DNA from: Aspidiotus rigidus
Taxonomy: Eukaryota > Arthropoda > Insecta > Hemiptera > Diaspididae
Direction: 5' to 3'
Length of the DNA stretch: 64,000 nucleotides
NCBI GenBank assembly: GCA_035079385.1
Contig: JAVHKY010000056.1
Span: forward strand, 434,001 to 498,000
The notes below the pieces were generated by a model. That model was not told the DNA's origin, searched no databases, and worked only from the letters and a program-made list of their open reading frames with translations. Of this stretch, positions 23,970 to 34,879 are shown piece after piece (position 1 is the stretch's first letter; the number at the start of each line of letters is the position of its first letter). A program made the position numbers and the translations under genes.

Positions 23970-25860
23970 GGCATTGACAAATTTTAGAATAACCTCAATG
24001 CCAAGCTACAAAAAAGTCGCACAGGTATAAAAATGGATTTCAGTATTACTGGAGGTGTTGCTGGAATTATTGGCTGAATGGAGATTAAATTTGTGTCTAG
24101 TCTTTGATATTCCCATTTCGTCTTAACCATGTTTGATCTTGCAGGAGGACACGAAATGCTTACTGCTTTTTCAGCTGCCATTGATTGCCGGTAAGACATT
24201 TCAGAAAAGGTAGATGGAAAACTTATTGATGTGTACAGATTATCTGGATTTGCATTGCACAATCCGGAAAGATTTTCTCACGGCTTCTTCGACAGATCAT
24301 TAAATATACGGGCAGCTTACTCTAAGTCTTTTTTTTTTCGAGATTTTTCCTTAATATGGGTGTGTACGTTGACAGTGAAAACCGGTAAGGAAGCTGTCGA
24401 AGAAGTTGGGTTACACCTGTGAGACTTCTTGTAGCTCAGCTTGGGGTTGTTGTGAAGCATGTTTTTATTGCTCCACCCTCTGACGTTGATGCACGGGAAA
24501 GTTTTGTACAAGTGTGAGGCCAGCGGCGAAGACGACTTTCAAATTGATGATCACTGTGCACTACATTAAAATGAGCTCATAGTTTCCAAATTTGTATGAA
24601 TCACTTGTGGAGCCTGGATTCGTTGACACTTTTCGAATCTTTTTTCCCAGGTCAGAAAGCTTGAAAAGAATGAATAGAAGTTTGTTTTAGGTGTATCAAT
24701 GGAAAGCAAATGAGGAAGTATCTGTTGAGAGAGCGTCCGCTCAATGTATTTCTTACGGGACGTTGAGCGGACACCCTAGACGCACACGCTTTCCATTGAT
24801 ACCTCCTCAAATTTTATTCCGCCATAAAATGAAGGAAATATAGTTTGAAACCGATCAAGGCCAAAAATTATCAGTTTGGTCGATATTGTCTGAAATTACT
24901 CAACGTTGAACAAAAAAATACTGAATTTTTTTCTAAATTGTTCGAAAAAAATGTTCTAGTTTGGTCTAAAATTGGATACCTAACTTTCGTTGAAGAGATC
25001 ATAAGTTTTATAGTCTAAGATGGAATAATTCTAGTAAAAATTTGGTGGGATTTAGTATTAATACATTTTTATATTTCACAATTGTAAGGTGATCTGAATA
25101 ACCATACCTAAACTGGTTCCTAATTTTGTTTTCAGCCAGAAACGTTCAGTACCTAATTTTTTCCAATTTTCTCAAAATTCACTTTGTAAAAGTTGTAACT
25201 TCGAAAGATTATGTCTCAGATAATTTTCATTTCATGTGAAAGATCTTTTGTAGTTTCAGAAAACTATCCTCTATTTGAAAATGCCAAAAAAAAAAAAAAA
25301 AAAAAAAAAAAATTGGTCAAAAATCAGGAAATTTCTATAAAAATAAGAATAATTTTGGTTAAGAAACGTATATTATTCCAATTTTTGTTTCACAAGCCAT
25401 ATAATGTTGAAAACACATCATTTGAATACCAAAATAGTTCATTTTTCACTCCAAGAAATCCAAGCCTTGATGGTAAGTTGTGCGCTCGAGATAGAATTCT
25501 TACATCCCATAAAATAAAAAACTTCGACATACACAATTTCTGTAGCTAATAAATAAATTTTTCAATGTATTTACAAATATGAAAAACTTCGGAGCGCTCT
25601 AGCGGCGTTAAAATGCATTATCCAGGAAGATTGAATGTAAACATTTTTTGTACCTACATTTCTTATCTAAACCCATTTGTGGTTGAGTTATCATACAAAA
25701 GCTAAATTGAGATCCCTCCAAAGTTCCACGCGGGCTTATGGGAATTTTCAAGGAAGTACGTGGAGAAGTTCCCAAACAATCAATCACTTGAGGGAAAAAA
25801 TTCTACAGCTCCCATTGCCATTTAAGACCTTCTTTTTGGCTTCATTGCCTAATGACAACA
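23970..25860. repeat. Uncharacterised dispersed repeat, copy B
   Basis: Second copy of the repeat at 13990-15440. It is longer because it carries a hairpin element (24691-24803) and a run of about 25 A near 25287. It starts within a few bases of the endonuclease edge of the - strand RTE LINE, so one insertion may have cut the other. No open frame with homology was seen. Confidence 0.72.
24691..24803. repeat. Hairpin element within copy B repeat
   Basis: GTATCAATGGAAAGC at 24693-24707 is the exact complement of 24788-24802. A second nested arm, GAGCGTCCGCTCAA with TTGAGCGGACACC, forms an inner stem. Copy A of the surrounding repeat (14.9 kb) lacks these sequences, so this is a small insertion of about 110 bp or a MITE. 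Confidence 0.7.
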
Positions 25861-25869
25861 GCGACATTC

Positions 25870-28034
25870 TCATTCGACACGAATGAAAAGTGACCGTAAC
25901 ATTACACTTAAGCTACTTCGATAGATAGTCTAAGTGGTCAATTAAAGATCACGTGACGATTATAAAAGCGCTTAACGCCTAAGTGACGACTGGGCTGAGA
26001 ATGTCGCTATGAGACTTTCAAAACTTGGAGTCAATTTATTGACAAGTTAAGGAGAAGTAAGTTTGCCTTATTTCATAATAGGCCAGCGTAACTCGACTTT
26101 TAGGACTATTCATGTATGTTAAAGACTTACTACAAAAGGAAATTTGAGTAGAAAAATTCCTCACTCCATACACATCAGCTTTTTTGATATGAGAGAACCT
26201 TGGTATTAGTCTCCCTCTACTCTACATTAAATAGTATTTCTATATCAATCTGAGATTAGTTGAAATATGCAAACGTATTAATTCACGATCTTTCGGTTAC
26301 CCTATCCTAACTCACTCAGTCATACCTCATCGCACGTACTCCGAATAGTCTTCGTTTCGATGAACATTGTCAAGCAGCTCTAACGAGACTTTTCCTGTTT
26401 TCTTGTTCTAGCGGGTTCTGTTTCATTGACAATTTACAGTTCGGGAATTAGATTCATTTTTTTCTTTTCCAAATCCTTATAGTCATATAACTATCGGTGC
26501 TAGAAATTCCTCTAAATTTTTTTTATGGTAGAGAGATCCAAACTTAAAATTTCTTCAAGTCCCCCTCTACTGTGGGACTCAGTTCCCAAAATTCCTCCAA
26601 GGCCCTCCTCCTTTTATAATTATGCAGAGATAACTGTTACGGTATTTCCTCAAATTCTGTATCTGTACAGTACTCGGTATAGGTGGAAATTTTTCCAAAT
26701 TTTTTAAATTAAAACTTTACGAATCTAAGTCACTCCTGTATCAAATTCCTCTCTTCGTGAAGTTTCACCTTTTTTTATAGGACTCGAAATATTATACAAG
26801 AACAAATTAGGCTTTTGTTTCCATTTTAACGAGACATCGTTTCGATCCACCAGGGATTATCATCAAGACGTTCATAACTATAGAAATTTCTCTAAAGCCT
26901 TCTAGTAGGTCAAAGCTACATCTACCCTATACCGTTATCAGAGAAAACTTTGACTCTGCAAAACAAATAGTTGATGAAGGTACTCATCTTGAAATCAGTG
27001 CTCGTTCCTTCTATTCTCAGGATATCTTGTGGGAGTATACAATGGTTGAGGAAAGGAGAGTGAACTTACTTACAAAATACAGGTCTGTTACTCAATGTAA
27101 AGAAATAAAATATAGCGTCCTCGATTTCTTTTTGGAAAATGCATATTTCAAGGGCAATTTTTCTGTTATAGAGGGACGTTAATTACTGTAGAATTTATTG
27201 AGGTTATTTTTGTGAAAAGAACTCAGTTCGTGCCCCAAACACATACAAATCTTTTTTTGCTTGCTTTTTCTGTCTAACCTTCGTGAACCAAGCCCATACC
27301 TATGTATCATTTCCTGATACGCAAAAGTGAGTGTGAGAAATTTTTCATCAAGTTCACTAACCTTATCTCCGACAATACCTCATTTTCACACTACAATACA
27401 CATATTATTATATTACAATAAGTACTCACTTCAAAGTCCGAACAAATGACCGAAAGCTCTTCTTCTTGTGCACTCTGCAAATTTTTCACTTTTCTCGCAG
27501 CACTTTTAGTACGTACACAGAAAGAACACTTCGCGCACATATAAAGAACGAAAGTAAGAGTCGCAAGATTGCTTTCAATCGACAGCTAGTCGTCTCAATC
27601 AAACAAATGTACCAACAGAATCTGCAAGCCCGATCGTAGCGAATTCCCTGCCTCGCTGTCTCGCCCTACAAAGACCACAATAATTATAATCGACAAATTC
27701 ATGTAATTTTCGCGAACATGAGCAAAATACCCAACGTCTCGGGTCGATATTTTCTTTCGTTCGATTTCACTTCACAATCTCATGATCGTCACGTTTGTGT
27801 TCGTCAGCACTTATGTGGATTTTAGCTGACGCAAATTGTATTATAGTTCATAAGAGAAATAAATCCGATGACTCAATCGCTTCGTTTGGTCACCGAGAGT
27901 AATAATCTAAAATAATCCGGTGCAATTTTCATGCGTAAGTTTGCAAGTGCTGTCGGCGATACAATTTTGCGAGCTGGGAGAAGGCGCCTCTCCTCTCCAT
28001 TAGTCGTAAGCTTCCATTAGTCCACGGCAGTACA
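25870..28034. other. Mostly single-copy DNA
   Basis: A few diverged units at 26540-26700. No coding region recognised. 27400-28000 has mixed composition and no repeats seen. Confidence 0.4.
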
Positions 28035-28560
28035 ATGTTTTATTTGTTTAACATTCATACGGATACGACAAATCTGTTCGGTATTGTCACTCTGCAGCGA
28101 AAAAACGGAAATCCTGACGGACCGAAGTTCGCGAAAATAGTGGGAGAGATCGTGAGCCAAAACTACTGTCGATTCATTAAGAAGTTCTACGGACAGTATG
28201 AAGAGCTAGCGATGGGATCACCGCTTTCAACGATACTGACACAGATATTCACGAACGACATGGAAAACAAGATATTGAAGGGCAGCTAGTTCGGAAACCC
28301 AATCAATATTTGGGCTAGATGTGTAGATGATATCCTAATTCTGTGATCAAAGGCGGGTACAATCCCATCTGAAAATCTATGCGACGAATGGAAGCAACAA
28401 ATTCATAGTAAAAAGAGGCTAATGTAACCATCAACTGTGTGGACCTAACATTCACACTGGTAAACAGTAAGGTAGAATACAAAATCTACTGTAAGCTTCC
28501 GGACTCTGACACTGTCACTCCAAATGACTCGTACTTCCACTGGTATTGAAGAAATTTGAT
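28035..28560 (+). mobile_element. Penelope-like RT fragment
   Basis: The + strand frame 28035-28289 encodes VSQNYCRFIKKFYGQYEE and MGSPLSTILTQIFTND followed by MENKILKGS, the RT stretch that precedes the catalytic aspartates. After a stop the same region gives ARCVDDILIL (28317-28345), a YVDD-type box with Cys for Tyr. Then KVEYKIYCKLP appears at about 28470-28500. The order matches the - strand copy at 62-63 kb, which shares QNYCRF and ENKIL. Several stops are present. No nuclease domain follows; the sequence passes into a repeat array near 28670. Confidence 0.85.
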
Positions 28561-28669
28561 GCCACTGCAGGAGTGCAATGGCAGCGAGGAAGCCGCTGTC
28601 ACCTGATTAATCAGTTGTTGCAACTTGCGTTTTAAATTTTCCTCAGTTCTATTCCCATCATCTCAGAAG

Positions 28670-29440
28670 TCAAATTCTTTTAGAGTTGAACTCCTATCAT
28701 ATACAACTCGAGAGTCGACCTTTGTCTAAGTTTCGTCGTATTATATACAGACGGACGGAGATTCTCCTGAGTTCCCGAGGGTCAGCATTTTAAGTTTCAC
28801 TCCTATATAAGTCCTTAGGTCGGAAGTCAAAATTCTTTCAAGTCTCCTTCTTATCATATACAGTTTGAGAGTCGAAATTTTACCAATTCCCCCCCCTCCC
28901 ATCATATATACCTTGAGAGTCAAAATTATTCCAAGTTCCTTTCCTATCATCTATAGCTCCAGATACGAAATTTTTCCTGAGAATTTTTTCAAGTCCACCT
29001 ATTATCATATAAAGCTTAGAGCCTGAAGTTTTTCAAGTCCCGGAAATGATAACGTGACAACTTGAACGCGCTGCAATTTCAAGGAAGCCGTCGTTTTTTC
29101 TAAGTCCCCTTCCTATAATACATAGCTCGAGAGAGGAAATTTTCGTAAGTCCCCCTCCTGTCATATGTAGCTCGAGAGTCGGAATTTTTCCAAGTCCTCC
29201 AACTATCATAGAAAGCTTAGGCGCTGAAATTTTTCCAAGTCCCCCCCCCCCATCAACCGTATATAGCTCGGAAGATGAAACTTTTCTAAGCTCCTATCAT
29301 AAAGCTTTTCCAAGTCCCTCACCCCTATCATATATAGCTCAGAATCTGAAACTTTCCCAAGTCCCTCTCCCTCTGATCATATGAGGCTTAGGAGCTGAAA
29401 TTTTTCCAAGTCCCGAAAATAAGGACGTCTTAATTTGAAT
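28670..29440. repeat. Array of ~48 bp AAATTTTTCCAAGTCC units
   Basis: About fifteen diverged units of a 45-50 bp motif: CTATCATATATAGCTC, then GAGAGTCGAAATTTTTCCAA, then GTCCCCCTC. Units vary in the C-run and in the CTCGAGAGTC part. At 29041-29100 the array is interrupted by a module (ACGTGACAACTTGAACGCGC.. GGAAGCCGTCGTT) that also occurs inverted at 20931-20985. Single or few units recur at 1.5-1.8, 12.4, 20.8, 21.25, 32.15, 38.4 and 55.6-55.9 kb. Confidence 0.85.
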
Positions 29441-29929
29441 GCGGCTGCACTCGCGCTCGTTTTCTGTAAATACCCCCCTCAACAAAAGAGATAGCGGGTT
29501 CCCGCTAAAAAAATATTCTGGCGGAGGCAAATGAATGAAGATCACCCAGGTACCACTTGAGACAAAATAATTTTCGATAGCTGATGAAGGCAGATAGGAA
29601 GATATCAACCAGGTTGAGGCACGTTTCTAGTATAATAAAGCAACTAGCTTTCGAGGACTCATTTGATGTGATGTAATAAGCTAACTAAGTCGAGGATTCC
29701 ACGCCAATTTTCTGGGGTGGGGGGAAGAAGATCATCGGGCTGCCGGTAAAGACATGAGGAAGAGGAAACCCAGTCCCAAACTTGTGAATTTTCGATAGTG
29801 GATTAAGGTACACTAAATACTTTCGAATGGTTTTTTCAAAGGTTGATACGTGTCATAGTTGAACAAGAAACACTAAGGAAACACAGATACACGTAACAGA
29901 TAACTATTCGGAATCACGATGCTAGTAAG

Positions 29930-31150
29930 AACCGTCGTTTAGATTGTTGAAATCGTTACGGTGTTCTTTGAGGTGTTATCGAAGGGACGTCCAGTCTGAC
30001 CGACATATTTGGCGGTGTAGACTCCACAAGCAAACTTGTAGATGCCGGACAGGCAGTGGTCTGGGATACGATCCTCGAGTTTGAATAAAGAGCCAACTGA
30101 GGATAGGGGATAAAATCCCACCTTATAGTTAAAGCGCTCTAGTTCCTTAGCCAGTAACATTGATGGATGCTCCAAAAACGGTGGGCAAAGCCAGGATGTT
30201 CAACTAGGTGAGGTGAGGGGTGTGCGGGGAGGCCGGAAGCCGAGAGGATAGTGCGGAAAGATTTCCGCCGCAGCAGCATTTTGAAGTAAACTTTTAGATG
30301 GTTCAGGTCGGCATCAGGATGACCCTTTTTTATTGCGGCAAAATCCACAGGTAGTTTTTGCATACGGCAGTATGGATGACGGCCATCTTGTGACAACGCT
30401 GGTGTAAGGAGGATCCGTGAATTGACACACCGGTAAAGGTAGGTTTGCGATAGACCTCGAATCTTAGGGTGAGGAAAGAATCCTGCTCAACCAACTGAAT
30501 AGTTATGTCCAGGTAGTTAAGGATTACCTCTTTCTATAGTAAACTGAATTTGGGGATGAATCGAATTTTTTGTTCGAGGAAAGAAACCAGATCCTGTCAG
30601 AGCCACTCTGAATGCAGAAAATGTCATCGACTTATCGTTTCCAATATGTAATATTTTGAGAGAGTGGAAAATCCTGGTGGTGACTGAGATGCTCGATGTG
30701 GTCTATGTAAATATCTGCAACAAGCGAGGATATAAGAGACCGCCTCTCGACAGACCATCTGGCTGAAAAGGCAGGTGTCGTTTATAAGAATCCGAAACTT
30801 CTTAATAACATCACTATCCAAGGACATTTTGTACAACCAATCACACATGAGGTCGATTGTCTCAGTGATTGGGATTTTTTTGAACATGTTTCTATCGTCA
30901 CAGGAAATCAAGCGTGACGTTTTAGTGAATGTTTTACTAGCAAGTCGTGAGGTTAGCAGAGTTGAGGAGAGCGAAGCGAGGCCCGAAATTTGAAAAGAAT
31001 TTAAACCAGTTGCCCAGATATTCGGAGATTTTGAAGTTCGGGCTCGAGTAACTAGCAACGACCGCCTAGATAGGCATGCTTCAATTGGCCGTATAACCGA
31101 GGAACAGCGTAGCACATTTGGAATAGGGCTTCCCTGTATTTGACTATCTC
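29930..31150 (-). mobile_element. Penelope-like element of a second lineage
   Basis: Read on the - strand from about 31150. The first block (31115-30624) shows KSPNIWATGLNSFQISGL and SCDDRNMFKKIPITETIDLM, a degraded form of the Penelope RT A-block SFDV.NLFTNIP..ET. The third block (30396-30139) has HPDADLNHLKVYF, a conserved linker. The last (30175-29939) has GIYKFAC then KYVGQTGRPF, a GIY-YIG nuclease start. The protein is clearly different from the four or five copies of the other family here (GIYKFAC..YVGQTGR versus CKLSC..YIGETGR). Truncation after the nuclease start and internal frame breaks make it inactive. Confidence 0.85.
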
Positions 31151-31319
31151 TGGTAGGATGTAAGTTGAGTCTTTTTCTGTTTCACGCCGAATTCCAAATT
31201 TCTATCTTTGTGACTTACATCGTGATTCCGAAAAGAGACTATGATGTGTATCTACGTTTCCTTTAGTGTCTCTTGTGTACAGTAAATACATCAACTATTT
31301 TAAATCTCCTCGTGACGTC

Positions 31320-32210
31320 ATCAGCTTGAATTTGTCGGTGACATCCTCAACATTCCTCTCTGTTTCTCTTTTTGGACTAGCAGATTCCTGGATTAGGTTA
31401 CATGCCGTACATATAGTTTAAGCCTGTTGTAGCCTACTCTAAGCCATACTAGGGTCAATATACTCTAGGGACTCTAAGCCCATCACCGGGGAGAGGCAAA
31501 GCCTGGCGTAATCTAGTACAGCTTAATAATAGTATAAAGCGTAGCATAAGTGTATACTAGGCTTAGTTGAAAGCAAGTATAGCCTAATTAATACTATATG
31601 CTGGATCTAGTTTAAGCCTAGTAAAGCCTAGAATACTGCATGGTAAGTCAAGTTCAAGCCTAATATTCTGAAGCCTTGAATAATTTAGTATATTGTATGC
31701 TAAGCTTCTGAGCCCAATACATAATAGGCTAGTATTAGTATAGCGTAGCGTAGGCATACGCTAGTCCTATTTCAAAAGTAATCTAGTTAAGCCTAGTTTT
31801 AAGCTAGGACTGGAAAACTTGAACTTGACCTCGCAGATTTCTGGAGTGCAATTTGGCCTCGCGGTTTTCCAATGGGTGCCGGTAAAGACATGAAAAATAT
31901 CGATATTTCTATCCTGAAGATCATTGAAGAGGCCGTTGTTTTCTGTTGTGGTCTCGCGGCGAGAGATTGATGAGTACGATCGATGCGGACAAGTGTTTAG
32001 CTTTAGAATGCCTTTTGTTAACAGGGAACCGGTTGTATGGTTTTTTTTTTGAGAAGTTTGTCGTGCGCCGTACGCCATGCGCCGTCCGGTAAAAAAACTT
32101 GGAAAAATGTTGAACCTCTGGCCATATATTTTTTCCAAGTCCCCCTCCTATCATTTATATAGCTCGACAGTCAAAAGTCAAAATTCTTCCAAGTCCCCTT
32201 CCTATATGCA
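31320..32210. repeat. AGCCTAGTATA-rich repeats and modules
   Basis: 31380-31810 is a degenerate array of TAAGCCTAGTATA-like words of variable spacing. The palindrome module follows at 32018-32035 with GAGAAGTTTGTCGTGCGCCG and ~48 bp units to 32200. A T-rich run and TTTG-rich DNA occupy 32270-32430. Confidence 0.7.
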
Positions 32211-32539
32211 TGTATTTATGCGGGCCTGCATCTCGACTCATTTTAATGGTTAATTTATCATTACTTATTATTGTTTTTTTTTTTCTTTTTTTTTCTTTTT
32301 CTTTTTTTTTGTTGGAGGTTATCTGTTTTTTTTTGCTTATTTCATTTATTTTGTTTCTGTTTTGTTTACTTTTGTTTTATTTCATTTTGTTTTGCTATTA
32401 TTATTTTTTACTTTTCGTTTTCGTTTTGTTGCGTTTTCCCACATTTGTGGGGGTGGTGTCGGCGGTAATTGGCCTAAGGCTGTTGTCGGCACCACCCAAA
32501 AAAGAATAAACAACATTAATAATAATAATAATAATAATA

Positions 32540-32790
32540 ATATAGCTCAAAAGTCAGAATTTTTCCAAGTCCCCGTCCTATCATATATGTATAACTCGAG
32601 AGTCGAGAAAAATTTAGACTCGCAAACTATTATTATAATAGGCTTATAGTAGGTCTAGGCCTTCTTTATACTAGCTTTATCTAGGTCTAGGCTTCCTTGA
32701 ATTCTCAATACCAAGTCCCATATGACTCATAAAACAGATTCCCTGCGTTCCTTGTTCAACTTCGTTAAGGAAGCCGTCGTTTTCCTAACA
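32540..32790. repeat. Patch of modular repeats
   Basis: ~48 bp units follow an (AAT) microsatellite at 32516-32543. Then come the TATTATAATAGGCTTATAGTAGG words, the inverted TTGAATTCTCAATACCAA module and AACTTCGTTAAGGAAGCCGTCGTTTT. The ~115 bp tandem array starts directly afterwards. Confidence 0.7.
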
Positions 32791-32794
32791 ATGG

Positions 32795-33165
32795 AAGGGA
32801 TGTTACGGAGAAGATCGTTTTCCGTGGTGTACTCGCAAGGATGAAAGATCGGTGAGAACCCCTAGTTTGATTGAAGCGGGCAAATGGATGAAACTCTCGT
32901 TGCTCTAAGCAATGGTGGGGAATGGGGCTGTTACCGGGATTGTCTCCTGTGTGGACTCGCGGTGAGAGATCGACAATAGCCCCATGTTCAATCAGACACG
33001 GAGCGCGTGCGCGAAAATGCTCGTTCTTTGGGGCGGTGGCGGGCGTGACGCCGAGAAGCTTGTTTTTGCTCGCGGTGAGAGATCGACCAAGACTCCGCTA
33101 CGATCGAAGCGGGCAAATATGCGACAATTTTCGTTGTTTCAGGCGATGAAAGGAATGTCACCGAG
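32795..33165 (+). repeat. Tandem ~115 bp units related to the foldback core
   Basis: Three diverged units carry the landmarks GAGAAGATCGTTTTC, CTCGCGGTGAGAGATCGA, GATCGAAGCGGGCAAAT and TCGTTGTTTCAGGCGATG. These match the tandem units inside the foldback at 6.0-6.37 kb. No inverted arms are visible around this array; it abuts the modular repeats that end at about 32790. Confidence 0.72.
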
Positions 33166-33169
33166 GTAC

Positions 33170-34870
33170 TCAATCCAAAATCAAACTGAAACTGAGATCC
33201 AATGATACTTGAGCAGGAAGTTTTTTCATTTTTCTCTTGAGAGTGAAAAAATCGAAATTCACCTCTAAACAGTATGTACTTACACAGGTACAGACGAAAA
33301 TATTAACCTCGCACTCTTTAATTAAAGAATGAAAATCGATACCCTAAAGAATATTCTAAATCTTAGTATGGCAGACAAATGTTGCTATCAGATTCCTCGA
33401 AATAGTCCCGTAGACCAGTAGTTCTACAGAAGAAAGAAACAAAGAAAAAAAAAGAAGTAGCCTACTCTTGAAATCGTACCGTACGATTAAGATAATATAG
33501 TAAGTAGCGTTATTCTGAACGTGCTACTTATCGCGAAAAGGAATCTGTGTTATAGACCTGATGTAAACAGTGCCTCACCTAGTGACAGTGAAAGATATTT
33601 CATAGACGGCGACTGGTTTACACTTGGCTAATAAGGTGTACAGTGTGTACAGGGCATCATATGTATTACACTTTCATCGGACTTGTCTTTCCTCTCATAG
33701 ATATAATACATATATTTTTTTTCCTCTAGCTTCTTATTCTTTTTCTAATAAGTCTGACTAATGAATGAAGATGCAATATTCAATTATATAATTTCTCCGT
33801 TTCATGGTCATCAGGTATAACGTGTGTGCGATACGATGTACCTATGTGCAGAATATAAGAAGTTGTGTAATAGTACCTACCTGATGCGGCCGTATGTGTG
33901 TGTTTACATTTCTTTTCTTACCCCTCTCGCCTCTTGTCTTTTCTATTTGTGTATTAATTTCACGTAGATTTAATTTAATTTTTTTTTTTTTTTTTTTCTA
34001 TTTTATTTTATTACTTTTGCAACGATTATTTTAATACGCGCTAACGAACGCGTATATACTCGTACCTCTACCGTATATAAGCTTATTGCAAAAGTATACA
34101 TAGAGACGTATACGTAGTATTGAAATATTGTAGCATCAATGGGTCACCGAAGAGAAGAGAGGCGAAGACCGCGCTAGTCGATCGATTTCGAAATGTTTGA
34201 TGAATTTTTTCTTCAAATTCCTATCGGTCTGCGCGCGAAAAATTCTAAATATGATTGATACGAAAGTGAGCACGAATGTGATTCGCAGAAAGAATTCGTA
34301 TGATGTGAATGGATTTTGTACGATGACGAGTTTCAGGGTCAAAATTGACAATTGATATCTGTACGTATCATTCGAGTACCAATTTTCAGTCTTCCAGATG
34401 GAAAATTGGACGTAGCGTGGACAAGTTAGTGTCTTTCGACTGATTAAGAAAAATGCCAAGCTCTAAAAAAGTCGATTTTTGTGCAGCAAGTACAGTATAA
34501 CGGAGATTATACCCAGCTCACCTTGAACGCAATGCGGTTGCCAATATGTGAACGAGCGTCTGTAAGGGTCAGAATCTTTTCTTCCTTTTCTGTTTCTCTT
34601 TTCTCTTTAGCGACAGTATAACACAATTCGAAAAATATGCTTGTTCCGTCAAGTTTTTACGTGATCATCTTAATTCCCTTGAGGGTCGTAGGAATTTAAA
34701 TCATCCAGCCATTTTTTTCTCAGATTCTCAAGTATTTCCAACCACTTCAATCCATACCTGATCTTACTCGGTTACTTCCCTCTGGCGCCCACTATTGCAC
34801 AATGCACATAGTAGACATTTTTTTCAAAAGAAAATCTGTTATTTATTAGTCAGCATCTCCCTGGCAGGTG
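33170..34870. other. AT-rich DNA, nothing recognised
   Basis: Contains a T run near 33980-33998 and no module copies. A - strand frame at 34136-34459 shows no domain. Confidence 0.4.
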
Positions 34871-34879
34871 TTAGCCTTC

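Noticed and set aside
28670..29440. Regular ~48 bp repeats resembling a CRISPR array
   Set aside because: The units are degenerate throughout with no conserved repeat/variable spacer pattern, and the genome is eukaryotic.
32210..32509. Hydrophobic F/L/Y-rich open frames suggesting a membrane protein
   Set aside because: They are translations of T-rich simple sequence; the same applies to frames at 49466-49675 and 50075-50296 inside TTTA runs.
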